Shown here one piece after another: positions 27,935 to 38,034 of a DNA stretch of 64,000 nucleotides (the first letter of the stretch is position 1; each line of letters begins with the position of its first letter). Below the pieces are notes generated by a model that saw nothing but the letters and a program-made list of their open reading frames with translations, was not told the DNA's origin and did not search any database. A program made the position numbers and the translations under genes. Origin of the DNA: Arcobacter suis CECT 7833 (GTDB lineage Bacteria; Campylobacterota; Campylobacteria; Campylobacterales; Arcobacteraceae); contig NZ_CP032100.1 of the NCBI RefSeq assembly GCF_003544815.1, positions 1,860,001 to 1,924,000 of the forward strand. Direction: 5' to 3'.

Positions 27935-28888
27935 TTAAATCCAACCTTTTTTCTTAAAAATCAGAATCGGTGTAATTGAAGCAATTACCATAAATACCAC
28001 AGATATTAAATATCCATATTCCCAATGAAGTTCAGGCATAAAATCAAAGTTCATTCCGTAAATACTTGCAATTAGTGTAGGTGGAAGGAAAATTACATTT
28101 ACAATTGTAAATATTTTTATAACCTTATTTTGTTCAATACTTAATATACCAATAAAGATATTTTGTAAATAATCAAGTCTTTCAAAATTAAAATTCGTAT
28201 GGTCAATCAGAGACTTAATATCCTTTAACATAATTGGTAATTCATGTTTATCATCCACAAACTTTTGTGATTTTAAAAGTGAATTTAATATTCTTTGTTT
28301 ATCCGTTAAATTTTCTCTAATTTTCATATTTAAATCTTCAAATGTAGAGATTTTTTCAAGAATCTCTTCATCATCATTTGAGTAATCTGTAAATACGTGT
28401 TTTCTAATTTTTGTAATCTCTTTTGATAAATTCTCAATAGTATCAGCATCGGCATCAATTCTAATATCAATAATTTGACAAAAAATTGAGTAACCTGTTT
28501 TAAACTCTCTTGGAGAAATCAAAAGTTTTTTTGTAAAGGTATCGAAACTTTGTAATTTTTTATATCTAACAGAAATTAAAAGTGACCCTTGTAAAATAAA
28601 AGAAACCGTTTCATTGAATGCCGATTTATTATCATTTATCAAGAAATAACTGTTTATTTCTATTCTATTATTCTCTTCCCAATATCTAGAACTCAGCTCA
28701 ATCTCTTCTGTTTCTTGTTTTGTGGGAAATTGCATATCAAACATATTTTCAACAGCTCTTACTTCTTCAATAGTTGGAAGAAGCATATCAATCCAAATTA
28801 CACTATTTTTATCTTCGTTGCTTTCAAGAAAATCTACTCCCTCAAAAACATTAAGTTTATTTCCTTTTTTGATGTAACAGTTAATCAA
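27935..28888 (-). CDS. corA: CorA-family magnesium/divalent cation transporter
   Basis: 317 residues. A soluble, acidic N-terminal domain is followed by a long helix and two C-terminal membrane spans (about 255-275 and 290-310). The hallmark YGMN motif lies at the end of the first span (ASIYGMNFDFMPELHWEYGY). Pentameric Mg2+ channel of the inner membrane. The gene starts 13 bases after a GspF-like gene stop, so it may be transcribed with the secretion-type operon upstream although its function is unrelated. Confidence 0.93.
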   Translation of the reverse strand: MINCYIKKGNKLNVFEGVDFLESNEDKNSVIWIDMLLPTIEEVRAVENMFDMQFPTKQETEEIELSSRYWEENNRIEINSYFLINDNKSAFNETVSFILQGSLLISVRYKKLQSFDTFTKKLLISPREFKTGYSIFCQIIDIRIDADADTIENLSKEITKIRKHVFTDYSNDDEEILEKISTFEDLNMKIRENLTDKQRILNSLLKSQKFVDDKHELPIMLKDIKSLIDHTNFNFERLDYLQNIFIGILSIEQNKVIKIFTIVNVIFLPPTLIASIYGMNFDFMPELHWEYGYLISVVFMVIASITPILIFKKKGWI

Positions 28889-28901
28889 AGTTAACTCCTT
28901 T

Positions 28902-30101
28902 TCAAACTTTTATCATATTTCCCATATCCCATATAGGCATAAAAATCGCTAATACAATCCAAAGTATTAAACCCATAATAACTATTAAAAATATGGGTTG
29001 TATTAGTGATGTTAGTAAATTTATTTTATCATTAAATCTATTTTTATAAATCTTTTTTATCTCATCTATTGTAATAGCCAAAGAATTTGAAACTTCTCCA
29101 GTATTTATTAGATTTAAAACAATATCATCGAACATTTGTGTTTTTAAAAAAGAATCCTTGATACTTTTTCCATTTTGTAATAAATTATCAATTAAGTGCA
29201 TTTTATCCAATAGATATTTGTTTTTTAATAAAATTTTTGAAGAAATGAAAGCTTTGTGAAATTCGTAATTTGATTTCAGCATAATATCTATAACTAAAAA
29301 TAATTTATATAGTTGCATATTTAGATATATTTCTTTTATTAAAAATATTTTTGTTACCAAAAACTTGTCACAAAAATAGTTAAAAGCACTATTTTGTCGA
29401 TATAAATAGAAAAAAAAGATAATAAAAAAGCAAAAAACTAAAAAAATTGAGAAAAGATAATTCTCTAAAATATACTGAGTTTTTAGTAACATTTTGGTTG
29501 CAAAGGGAAGTTCTTGAGTTGATTGAGAAAAAATCATTTGGAACTTGGGAATTACAAAAAAGAAAATTGATATTAAAGACAAAATAAAACTTATAATTAA
29601 AATTATAGGATATGAAATAGCTTTAATAAAATTTCTTTTAATTTCATAATTTTCTAGCAATAAATTACTTAAAGCTTTGATATTTAAAACTATATTTCCA
29701 TTATTTTGAGAGAGTTTTAAAAAAGCGAATACTAAATTATTTATTTTAAAATCATTTAGATTTTCTTCTATTGGTTTTGCATTTGAAAAACTATATTTTA
29801 AAAGTTGCAAAAAATCAATAATATTTTTATCTTTTTTATTTTTAATCAAAATATCAAGGGCTTCACTAAGATTTATATTCGCTTGTAACATTAAATTTAA
29901 TTCATAAAAAAGTAGATTTATTTTTTTGTCGTTTATTCTTTTTTTTCTAAAAAATCCAAAATCGAAATAGTTTTTATACTCTTTTATTTCTATTATATTT
30001 GCTGGTATTTTTTCATTTGAAAGATTTGATGTTTCAAGAATTATCTCTTTTATTTCATTTTTATTTTGGTATTTGATTTTATATTTTTTCATCAAAAACA
30101 A
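28902..30101 (-). CDS. GspF/PilC-type inner-membrane platform protein (CtsF-like)
   Basis: 399 residues with two T2SSF domains (about 65-185 and 270-385) and membrane spans near 165-185, 215-235 and 370-390, the layout of type II secretion/type IV pilus platform proteins. Its start overlaps the upstream GspE-like ATPase by 10 bases. In Campylobacter jejuni the equivalent pair CtsE/CtsF acts in natural transformation, and no separate export substrates are encoded here. DNA uptake is therefore the best guess; type II secretion or pilus assembly remain possible. Confidence 0.85.
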   Translation of the reverse strand: MFLMKKYKIKYQNKNEIKEIILETSNLSNEKIPANIIEIKEYKNYFDFGFFRKKRINDKKINLLFYELNLMLQANINLSEALDILIKNKKDKNIIDFLQLLKYSFSNAKPIEENLNDFKINNLVFAFLKLSQNNGNIVLNIKALSNLLLENYEIKRNFIKAISYPIILIISFILSLISIFFFVIPKFQMIFSQSTQELPFATKMLLKTQYILENYLFSIFLVFCFFIIFFFYLYRQNSAFNYFCDKFLVTKIFLIKEIYLNMQLYKLFLVIDIMLKSNYEFHKAFISSKILLKNKYLLDKMHLIDNLLQNGKSIKDSFLKTQMFDDIVLNLINTGEVSNSLAITIDEIKKIYKNRFNDKINLLTSLIQPIFLIVIMGLILWIVLAIFMPIWDMGNMIKV

Positions 30102-31453
30102 GCAACTTTATAAACTTCATCTAAGGAAGTTTGATTTTGTTCAACTTTTTGTTTTCCATCATCTAAAATTGTTTTAAAATTGATATTTTCAAGATAAGTT
30201 TTGAGTTCATTTATATCTGATTTTTTAAATATCATCGAAGATATTTTTTCATCAATTTTTAAAACTTCAGCAATCGTTGACCTATCATAATATTTTGTAT
30301 AGTTGCACTTTTGGCATCCAACTGAACCACAAAATTTACAATAATTCAAAACCAATCTTTGAGCCATTACAAGTTTTAAAGTACTTGAGATTAAGAATGG
30401 GTCAGCTTGTAAATCTATAAGCCTTAAAATCGTCTCAACAGCACTATTAGCATGAATACTGGCAATCACTAAATGTCCAGTTAATGAAGCTTGCAGGGCA
30501 ATATCCAAAGAAAACTTATCTCTAATTTCTCCTATAAAAATAATGTCTGGGTCTTGCCGAAGAATGTTTTTTAAAACCAATTCAAAACTAAGACCAATTT
30601 TAGAGTTTATTGGAATTTGACAAATTGAATCAATTTTATATTCAATTGGGTCTTCAACTGTAATTATCTTTTTTTCTTCACAATTTAACTCTTGCAAAAT
30701 TGAATATAAAGTTGTTGTTTTTCCGCTTCCCGTTGGTCCTGAAATCAAAATCAAACCTTGAGTTAATTTCAAAGTTTGATTTAAAATCTCTAATAAGTTT
30801 TTTGATAATCCCAAAGTTTGAAGATTTTTATCTATATTTTTATTATCCAAAATTCGTAAAACTATTGATTCCGCTTCTAATGTTGGCATCGTTGAAACTC
30901 TAAAATCATATTTTTTATTTTCTATATTTAAAGAAAATCTTCCGTCTAATGGAAGACGGCACTGCGTCATATCCAAAGATGAAATCAATTTTATATAAGA
31001 AGAAATTAGTTTAAAAAACTCTTTTTCAAAAGCAAAAAAAGTTTTTAGTCTTCCATCAATTCTAAACTTAAATAAAACCAACTCTTTGTATTGTTCAATA
31101 TGAATATCACTAGTTCGTAAATCTATGGAAAAAAATATTAGTTCTTGTAAAAATTTATCAATATATTTTTCAAAACTATTTTGAGAAATGGCTTTTAAAG
31201 CAAAGAAATATAATAAAATTTTTCTATTTATATGACTTAAAATAAATAAAAGTTCTAACTCATCAACTTCTATAAAACTTATTAATTTAGAAAAATCATC
31301 TTTTATTGTTTGTAAATTTGAAGTTTTACAAATAGCAATTTTTATACTTATATCATTTTCAGAAATTGGTAAAATTTTATTGTTTACAAAATAATCTTTA
31401 TCATATTTTTCAAATAAAGAGTAATCAATTTGGCTTTTTAAAATACTCTTCAT
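30092..31453 (-). CDS. GspE/PilB-type assembly ATPase (CtsE-like)
   Basis: Cytoplasmic hexameric ATPase, 453 residues. Walker A is ISGPTGSGKTTTLYSIL, then VEDPIEYKI (Asp box), IGEIRDKFSLDIALQASLTGHLV (Walker B) and the His box. A cysteine cluster CKFCGSVGCQKC gives the four-Cys zinc site of GspE/PilB. The usual N1E domain is short and divergent. It overlaps the upstream small membrane protein gene by 29 bases and the GspF-like gene by 10, a tightly packed operon. It should power pseudopilus assembly, most likely for competence as in C. jejuni ctsE. Confidence 0.9.
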   Translation of the reverse strand: MKSILKSQIDYSLFEKYDKDYFVNNKILPISENDISIKIAICKTSNLQTIKDDFSKLISFIEVDELELLFILSHINRKILLYFFALKAISQNSFEKYIDKFLQELIFFSIDLRTSDIHIEQYKELVLFKFRIDGRLKTFFAFEKEFFKLISSYIKLISSLDMTQCRLPLDGRFSLNIENKKYDFRVSTMPTLEAESIVLRILDNKNIDKNLQTLGLSKNLLEILNQTLKLTQGLILISGPTGSGKTTTLYSILQELNCEEKKIITVEDPIEYKIDSICQIPINSKIGLSFELVLKNILRQDPDIIFIGEIRDKFSLDIALQASLTGHLVIASIHANSAVETILRLIDLQADPFLISSTLKLVMAQRLVLNYCKFCGSVGCQKCNYTKYYDRSTIAEVLKIDEKISSMIFKKSDINELKTYLENINFKTILDDGKQKVEQNQTSLDEVYKVACF

Positions 31454-32123
31454 TATTTAACTCCAATATTATTTTTTTATTTTCATTTTCTAACACAACA
31501 AAATCCTTTTCTATTTGTACAAGTTTTAAATCATCGATATTTTCATCTTTTTTAAGCCAAACATCATTTATAAAAGCATATTCAGAGATAATTGCATTTA
31601 TTTTATATCCTTTTGATTTTTCATCATTTTTTATTTCAAGTTTTTGTTCTAAAGCTTTATTATCAAGCTCTTTTTCCATTTTTTTAATATAAAATTTATT
31701 TAAATCAACTTCCATTTCTAATATATAATTTTCTAAATCCGCTTTAGATAAAGTCAAACTTTTTATCTTTGAGAAATTATTAATATTTTCTATTTTTTTA
31801 ATAAATTTTTGGATATTTGATAAGTTAGATTTAGCTTTTAGAAGAATTATTTTTTTATTATTTGTCAAAGTAAAAATTACAATTTGATTTTTTAAAGCAT
31901 AATCTTCAAGTTTTGAAAACAAATTTAAAAAAGAGTCTTTGAACTCTTTAGTTGAAGAATTAACATCAACTTTTGATTTAATCTCTTGAATATTTGAATT
32001 TTCATTTAAACTAAATTCTAGAAAAAAATAACAAAGATATAAAAGCAATAAAGGAAGTAGATATAACTCTATTTTAGTTTTAATTGAACTATTTATAAAT
32101 TTATTATTTAGATAATTTAACAT
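31425..32123 (-). CDS. Single-span membrane protein, GspM/PilO-like position
   Basis: 232 residues. The short cytoplasmic N-terminus is followed by a membrane span about 21-40 (LYLLPLLLLYLCYFFLEF), then a periplasmic region with one compact alpha/beta part (about 60-135) and a charged C-terminal region. This is the size and topology of PilO/GspM components. Sequence alone does not give homology I would defend; the call rests on topology and on its place upstream of the ATPase and platform genes. It overlaps both neighbours (20 and 29 bases). In Campylobacter the equivalent slot holds ctsX/ctsP-type genes. Confidence 0.6.
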   Translation of the reverse strand: MLNYLNNKFINSSIKTKIELYLLPLLLLYLCYFFLEFSLNENSNIQEIKSKVDVNSSTKEFKDSFLNLFSKLEDYALKNQIVIFTLTNNKKIILLKAKSNLSNIQKFIKKIENINNFSKIKSLTLSKADLENYILEMEVDLNKFYIKKMEKELDNKALEQKLEIKNDEKSKGYKINAIISEYAFINDVWLKKDENIDDLKLVQIEKDFVVLENENKKIILELNNEEYFKKPN

Positions 32124-32988
32124 AAATCACCGATTCATAAATTTTTTCATTCTCAAAATAATTGATCTCTTGGGAAATTAAATTATCTTTTAATTCATTA
32201 AAAAAAGAGTAAATATCTGATTTAGAGCTAGAAAGAAGAACAATTTTTTGTTTATTTTCTTTATACTCAAAAGATTTCAAATTTAAATTATGTTTTTTAA
32301 TCAGTTCAAGTAAATTGTCAAAATCAGGAGAAATTGAACTAAAATAATACTCTTTTTTTAATTTTTCAAAATTATTTTCTATTTTTATCTCATTGTTTTT
32401 TTCACTACTTATTTGATTATCATATAAATAAAAAGAGAAAGAAAAAAGTATAATTAATACATACGCTACATAAATTTTAAAAGCATAATTATTTTTTATA
32501 TTAAAATTTTCAAGATTATTATTAAGGTTTTTTTCTACATATTCATTTTTTAAATCTTCAAAAGATTTTTTGTCAAGAACTTTGAAGTTATCGAGTTTTA
32601 TAGAAAACTTTTTATTTATATATTCAATCAAATCTTCAATAAAAATTTGTGATTGGATACTTTGAAAATAGTAGAATTTCCCATTTTTATATAAACAAAA
32701 AAAATCATTTGTAAAATATAAATCAAATGTATTTAAATCATTTTTGTCCAAATAATATAACTCAAATATCTGAAAAATTGCATTTTTATGCTGATTAGGT
32801 AAACATAAAACTTGATATTGTTTTAGTTCAGAAATAAAATTTACATGAACAAAATCATTTTTATTTATTTCGAAATTATTGAGTTTTAAAGAAGTAAAAA
32901 TAAATTTCTTTAAATTCTTATTTTCTATTTCTTCAGAAACATCGATAAATAAAGATTTAATTTCATCACAAGGAGTATAATCTGACAT
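32104..32988 (-). CDS. Bitopic membrane protein, GspL/PilM-N-like position
   Basis: 294 residues: a cytoplasmic N-terminal domain of about 165 residues, one membrane span about 172-190 (VAYVLIILFSFSFYLYD) and a periplasmic C-terminal domain of about 100 residues. This copies the GspL layout (actin-like cytoplasmic half joined to a ferredoxin-like periplasmic half), though I see no conserved ATP-binding motif. It is the first gene of the four-gene secretion/competence-like operon and overlaps the second by 20 bases. Identity beyond topology and context is not certain. Confidence 0.6.
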   Translation of the reverse strand: MSDYTPCDEIKSLFIDVSEEIENKNLKKFIFTSLKLNNFEINKNDFVHVNFISELKQYQVLCLPNQHKNAIFQIFELYYLDKNDLNTFDLYFTNDFFCLYKNGKFYYFQSIQSQIFIEDLIEYINKKFSIKLDNFKVLDKKSFEDLKNEYVEKNLNNNLENFNIKNNYAFKIYVAYVLIILFSFSFYLYDNQISSEKNNEIKIENNFEKLKKEYYFSSISPDFDNLLELIKKHNLNLKSFEYKENKQKIVLLSSSKSDIYSFFNELKDNLISQEINYFENEKIYESVIYVKLSK

Positions 32989-33096
32989 AAAAAATCCATT
33001 TATATAATTTATTATATTATTTAAATGAGTATATTAAATTATTGCTTAATTTAATTAGTAAAATTGTAAATTATTTTTATTGAGAAAAAGTGAGAT

Positions 33097-33120
33097 TAAA
33101 AGAGAAAAAATTCTCTTTTA
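33097..33120 (-). terminator. era terminator
   Basis: TAAAAGAGAA / TTCTCTTTTA stem with an AAAA loop. The stem begins inside the era stop codon (33118-33120), so gene end and terminator overlap. Confidence 0.6.
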
Positions 33121-34002
33121 AAAAGTTACATCGTAACCTAGTTCTTTAAGACCTTGTTTGTTTTTTGTCCAACCTTTTTTGATTGAAACAAAAAGTTCAA
33201 GATAACATTTTTTGCCAGTTAATTTTTCGATTTTAAGTCTTGCATCTTTTCCTATTCTTTTAATAGCAGTTGCATCTTTTCCGATAATCATACCTTTTTG
33301 AGTACCTTTTTGCACAATTATTGTGGCTTTAATAACATCAACACCTGGTTTCTCATCAACTTTATTTATCATAACATCAGTTTCATAAGGTATTTCATCA
33401 CTAATATTATCAAAAATTGACTCTCGGATAAACTCTTTAAAAATATCTCTTAAATGCTCAGTTGTCATAATTTCAGGGTCAAATAGATATGGATGAACTG
33501 GCAGATGTTTAACAACATCATTTAAAATATCAGCTTGAGTTGTTTGTTTTTTTATAGAGATAGGAATAATAGCTTCATATTTATCATTATATTTTTCATA
33601 CTCTTTCATTTTCTCTAAAACTTCAGCATTTGATACAAAATCTATTTTTGTAAGTAATAAAATATGTTTTATGCCCTTTTTGTTTTTTACTAAAAAATCT
33701 TCATAGTGTGAAATTTTATCAGTAATTGGAGCTAAAAATAGAATTAAATCACAATCACCCATAGCTTTTAAAGCTTCATCAAGCATGAATTGATTTAATA
33801 GTTTTTCTGTTTCGTGAATACCTGGAGTATCTACAAATACAATTTGATCATCATTGTGCATTACAATTATGTTTGATCTTTTTCTTGTGGCATTTGCTTT
33901 ATGTGAAACCATAGCAATTTTTTCACCAACAAGCCAATTTAAAAGTGAACTTTTTCCTGCATTTGGTCGCCCAACAACAGAAACATATCCGCATTTTGTC
34001 AT
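33118..34002 (-). CDS. era: GTPase Era
   Basis: Essential GTPase that helps 16S rRNA processing and 30S assembly. 294 residues: G domain with GRPNAGKSSLLN (G1), the switch region with ATRKRSN, VDTPGIHE (G3) and LTKID (G4), then a C-terminal KH domain with GMIIGKDATAIKRIG, an intact GxxG loop. It follows comM in the same direction by 50 bases and ends in its own terminator. Confidence 0.97.
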   Translation of the reverse strand: MTKCGYVSVVGRPNAGKSSLLNWLVGEKIAMVSHKANATRKRSNIIVMHNDDQIVFVDTPGIHETEKLLNQFMLDEALKAMGDCDLILFLAPITDKISHYEDFLVKNKKGIKHILLLTKIDFVSNAEVLEKMKEYEKYNDKYEAIIPISIKKQTTQADILNDVVKHLPVHPYLFDPEIMTTEHLRDIFKEFIRESIFDNISDEIPYETDVMINKVDEKPGVDVIKATIIVQKGTQKGMIIGKDATAIKRIGKDARLKIEKLTGKKCYLELFVSIKKGWTKNKQGLKELGYDVTF

Positions 34003-34052
34003 TATTTACCTTTGTTATTTAATGATATATAATACCATAACTAAGCCAAAGG

Positions 34053-35564
34053 TTATCTTCTTCTAAAATTTAGGCTTTGTAACAAATCATTTTTACTAAT
34101 AATTTCATTATCATTTAAATCAGCAATTGTTCTGGCAACTTTCAAAACTTTGTTAATACTTCGAAAGGTTAGTTGATAATTTAATCTAGCTTTTTCTAAG
34201 ATTTTTTTTGCTTCTTCATCTAATATACAATATTTTTTTATCTCTTCTTCTGATAATTTTCCATTTAACTCTTTTTGATTTCTGCTTTTTTGTTTGATAA
34301 AAGCTTTTATTATATTTGAATGAAGTTCTTTCGAACTTACAATATTTTTATTATCACTAAAACTATCATTCATTACCACATATAAATCAATTCGGTCTAA
34401 AAATGGTTCTGATAAACGGTTTTTATATCTTTGAATTTCAAGCTCATTACATCTACACTCTTTTAAACTTGAAAGTAAATTTCCACAAGGGCAAGGATTC
34501 ATAGCAGCAATAAAAATAAATTTTGTTTCATACATAGTTTTGCTATTTACCCTTGAAATAAGTATTTTATTATCTTCAAGTGGTTCTCGCAAAGCCTCTA
34601 AAATTGATTTCGAAAAGTGTGGTAATTCATCAAAAAACAAAATACCATTGTTACTCAAAGCGATTTCTCCCATCTTTGCATTCGAGCTTCCACCGCCAAA
34701 TATTGAAGATTTTGTACTTGAATGATGAGGATTTCTAAAAGCTCTAATTGGAGAAAAATCTATTTCTTTAAAATCCAAAGCTTGAAGTTTTGCTTTTTCT
34801 AAAATCTCTTCTAAACTCATGGGTGGCATTATATACTGCAATCTTTTAGAAATCATAGATTTTCCACATCCAGGACTTCCCTCAAATATAATATTATGAT
34901 TTCCAGCGGCACTAATCATGGCAGCATATTTAGCCATATCTTGACCAATTACATCGGAAAAATCATTTTCATAGTTTGTTTCATAATAATAAACTCCATC
35001 ATTTATAGATAAAGTTTTATACTCTAAAATCTTTTTTTCATATAAAAAATTTTCTTTATTTTTTGATTTTGCAAAAATGATTGCATCTTCAAGATCTTTA
35101 ACACTATAAATTTCTAAATTCTGAATATTTGATAATTTTTCAGCACTTTGTGGGCAAACTAAAACTTTTTTTATTAATCCTTGTTTTACCAAAGATAAAA
35201 CTATTGGGAAAATAGAACTTGTTTCTTTTAGATTTCCATCAAGAGCTAATTCTCCAAAAAAATAAATATCTTCAAAATCAATATTTTTTTCTTCAAAAAG
35301 TGCAATTTGTAATGCAATTGCTAAATCAAAGTGAGTTCCTTTTTTATTTATTTCAGAAGGTGATAAATTTACAGTTATCTTTAGTGGTGGAAATTTAAAC
35401 CCATTTGTTAAAAGTGCCGATTTTACTCTGTCTTTTGACTCACTAATACTTGTACTTATCATTCCAACTATTGTAAATGTTGGTAAGCCTTTTGTAAAAG
35501 TTGATTCAACATCAATACTTATTGCATCAAGAGTGTCTAAAGAAGCTGATTTTATAATTTTCAT
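34053..35564 (-). CDS. comM: YifB/ComM-family Mg-chelatase-like AAA+ ATPase
   Basis: 503 residues. An N-terminal ChlI-like (Lon-protease-fold) domain (VNLSPSEINKKGTHFDLAIAL) is followed by an AAA+ module with Walker A GSPGCGKSM, FFDELPHF (Walker B), and a C-terminal Mg-chelatase domain holding a CPCGN...CRC cysteine cluster. ComM is a helicase that drives branch migration of incoming DNA in natural transformation. It lies just upstream of era and a few kilobases from the Cts-like DNA-uptake cluster, consistent with a competent organism. Complete. Confidence 0.92.
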   Translation of the reverse strand: MKIIKSASLDTLDAISIDVESTFTKGLPTFTIVGMISTSISESKDRVKSALLTNGFKFPPLKITVNLSPSEINKKGTHFDLAIALQIALFEEKNIDFEDIYFFGELALDGNLKETSSIFPIVLSLVKQGLIKKVLVCPQSAEKLSNIQNLEIYSVKDLEDAIIFAKSKNKENFLYEKKILEYKTLSINDGVYYYETNYENDFSDVIGQDMAKYAAMISAAGNHNIIFEGSPGCGKSMISKRLQYIMPPMSLEEILEKAKLQALDFKEIDFSPIRAFRNPHHSSTKSSIFGGGSSNAKMGEIALSNNGILFFDELPHFSKSILEALREPLEDNKILISRVNSKTMYETKFIFIAAMNPCPCGNLLSSLKECRCNELEIQRYKNRLSEPFLDRIDLYVVMNDSFSDNKNIVSSKELHSNIIKAFIKQKSRNQKELNGKLSEEEIKKYCILDEEAKKILEKARLNYQLTFRSINKVLKVARTIADLNDNEIISKNDLLQSLNFRRR

Positions 35565-35759
35565 AATCTCACCATTTTTAATAATTTAGTAAGTTAATAT
35601 ATTATCTATTTTTATATAAAAACAAAATTGTAGGCGAAATGTCATTTTTTCTATATTATTAGTAGAAAATACAGCTATTATTCATTTCATTTAAAGTAGA
35701 ATTACGACCTTTGAATGGGTATTCAATTAATCATTTAATTTATTATAAGGATTCTCTCA

Positions 35760-37535
35760 ATGAATATTAAACAAAAAATTGTTTTAAATAAGTTAATAAC
35801 TCTACTTGGATTTATTACTTTAATAGTTGTATCATTTTTTACTGCACAAAGTGATGTTAAAAAAATTGTAAATATTAATCTCGAATCAATTGCAAATACA
35901 ATGGAAAAAAATTCTATATTTTATGCAAAACAAAATCCAAAAGGTTTTGAAAATGAAGATTTTAAAACTTTAGTAAAAGATATAAAAATAGGAAATACGG
36001 GTTATATCTACTTTCTAGATTCAAAAGGTAAAGCAATCATTCATCCAACAGCTGAAGGAAAAAATATATCAAATGAATCATTTATTAAAACAATTTTAGA
36101 AAATAAAAATGGAAATTTATCTTATACTTTTGAAGGTGAAGAAAAAATTGTTTCATATAGATATATAACAAATTGGGATGTAATAGCTGTTGCAACTATA
36201 AATGAATCTGATTTTTTAGATGATGTAATTAATCATTTTTTATATAACATAGTTTTATTAGGGTTCGTATTTATATTGATAATTGGTATTTTAGCTTACA
36301 AAGTTCTTGGTCTTATTGATTCAAATATAAAAAATTTCAATACTTATTTTGATGAATTCTTAGATTTTATAACTTTTAAACAAAATAAAATTGAAAAAAA
36401 TATTGAAAAAAATGATACAGAATTTTCTCATATGATCAACCGTATTAACGAAGTTGTTGATGAATTTGACACAAAGTTTAAAGAAGATATGAAAGTAATT
36501 GGTGAAATTGTTTTAACAATGGATAAAGTTGAACAAGGAATTTTTAGATGCAGAATAAAATCTAAAACAAAAAATCCAATGATTAATACCTTAAAAAATA
36601 CAATTAATCAATCTTTAGAATCATTAGAACATAGTATGAAAGATTTACAAAGAGTAACTACTTCTTATGCGAATGATGATTTTAAAGATAAAATAGAGAT
36701 TCCATCAAAAATGAAAGCTAGATTATTGGCTGTAATGGAAGGGGTTAATATTTTAGGTGAGACATTAGGGAATGTTGCAAAACAAAACCTTGAAAATGGT
36801 CAAACTTTAGAAAATAATGCAACTTTAATGAAATCATCAATGCATAATTTATCTCAAAAAGCCAGTGAACAAGCTGCATCATTAGAAGAAACGGCAACTG
36901 CAGTTGAAGAAATAACATCTATTACAAGAAATAATGCACAAAATGCAGTTAAAATGGCTACATTAGGTCAAACTGTAAAATCAGCTGTAATAAATGGTCA
37001 AAAATTAGCTTCAAAAACTGCTAATTCAATGGAAGAAATAAATGTAAAAGTTACAGCAATAAATGAAGCAATTACAATAATTGATCAAATTGCATTTCAA
37101 ACAAATATTCTTTCACTTAATGCAGCCGTAGAAGCTGCAACTGCTGGTGAAGCAGGCAAAGGATTTGCCGTAGTTGCAGCAGAAGTACGAAACTTAGCAA
37201 ATAGAAGCGCAGATGCAGCACGTGAGATAAAATCGCTTGTAGAAGATGCTAATGTAAAAGCAAATGAAGGAAAAGCAATATCTAGTGAAATGATAAAAGA
37301 TTATGAAGTATTAAATAATCATATTTCAGAAACAATAAATATAATTCAAGATGTAAGCGTTGCTTCAAAAGAACAAATGAGTGGAATTGAACAAATAAAT
37401 GACACAGTTACAATGCTTGATAGAGTAACACAAGAAAATGCAAATGAAACGAATCAAATTACTTCAATTGCAACAGAAGTTTCAATCATGGCTAATAATT
37501 TAGTAAATGATGCAAAAAATAAAAAATTTAACTAA
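35760..37535 (+). CDS. Methyl-accepting chemotaxis protein with Cache domain
   Basis: 591 residues. Membrane span about 12-30, a small Cache-type periplasmic domain about 35-150 ([23 protein letters not shown] is typical), second span about 155-178, a linker region, then the MCP signalling domain about 350-590. The hairpin tip contains [39 protein letters not shown]. The C-terminus has no CheR-tethering pentapeptide. The PAS-domain gene 5 bases downstream resembles the Aer/CetB PAS, so the pair may form a split receptor like CetA/CetB. About 195 bases of AT-rich DNA upstream show no gene. Confidence 0.95.
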   Translation: MNIKQKIVLNKLITLLGFITLIVVSFFTAQSDVKKIVNINLESIANTMEKNSIFYAKQNPKGFENEDFKTLVKDIKIGNTGYIYFLDSKGKAIIHPTAEGKNISNESFIKTILENKNGNLSYTFEGEEKIVSYRYITNWDVIAVATINESDFLDDVINHFLYNIVLLGFVFILIIGILAYKVLGLIDSNIKNFNTYFDEFLDFITFKQNKIEKNIEKNDTEFSHMINRINEVVDEFDTKFKEDMKVIGEIVLTMDKVEQGIFRCRIKSKTKNPMINTLKNTINQSLESLEHSMKDLQRVTTSYANDDFKDKIEIPSKMKARLLAVMEGVNILGETLGNVAKQNLENGQTLENNATLMKSSMHNLSQKASEQAASLEETATAVEEITSITRNNAQNAVKMATLGQTVKSAVINGQKLASKTANSMEEINVKVTAINEAITIIDQIAFQTNILSLNAAVEAATAGEAGKGFAVVAAEVRNLANRSADAAREIKSLVEDANVKANEGKAISSEMIKDYEVLNNHISETINIIQDVSVASKEQMSGIEQINDTVTMLDRVTQENANETNQITSIATEVSIMANNLVNDAKNKKFN

Positions 37536-37540
37536 GGAAA

Positions 37541-37951
37541 ATGATTATGTCAGCAGGACAAGAAACAATATTAGATGATTATGCTTTTTTAGTTAGTGAA
37601 ACTGATGCTAAAGGAAATATTCTTTTTGCAAATAATGATTTTTGTAAAATTGCAGAATATACTTTAGACGAATTAATTGGAAAACCTCATAGTATGGTAA
37701 GACATAAAGATATGCCTAAAATTGCATTTAAATCTTTATGGGATACGGTTCAAAAAGGTGAAGTTTGGACAGGTTATGTAAAAAATGCAACAAAATCTGG
37801 TGGTTATTATTGGGTTTTTGCAACGGTTTATCCTTTTGAATCTTGTGATGGAGAAAAAGGATATATGTCATGCAGAAGAAAAGCTTCAGAAGCAGAAATA
37901 AATGCAGCCGTAGAACTTTATAAACAATGGAATAAAGAAGAGAGAAAGTAA
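37541..37951 (+). CDS. PAS-domain protein, CetB/Aer-like redox sensor
   Basis: 136 residues, a single PAS domain. It follows the FAD-binding Aer/CetB pattern: AKGNILFANNDFCKIAEYT, then GKPHSMVRHKDMPK, LWDTVQKGEVWTGYVKN and YYWVFATVYP, the usual contacts around the flavin. It lacks membrane spans and an output domain, so it must signal through a partner; the chemoreceptor encoded 5 bases upstream is the obvious one. In C. jejuni CetB works this way with CetA in energy taxis. Flavin binding is inferred. Confidence 0.88.
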   Translation: MIMSAGQETILDDYAFLVSETDAKGNILFANNDFCKIAEYTLDELIGKPHSMVRHKDMPKIAFKSLWDTVQKGEVWTGYVKNATKSGGYYWVFATVYPFESCDGEKGYMSCRRKASEAEINAAVELYKQWNKEERK

Positions 37952-38034
37952 CTACATCTCTTCTCTTTTGTCCTAAGTCTAATTCTTTTTTTAACTTCAC
38001 TTGCTATAATAGGCAAAAAAATCTAGGAATTTTA

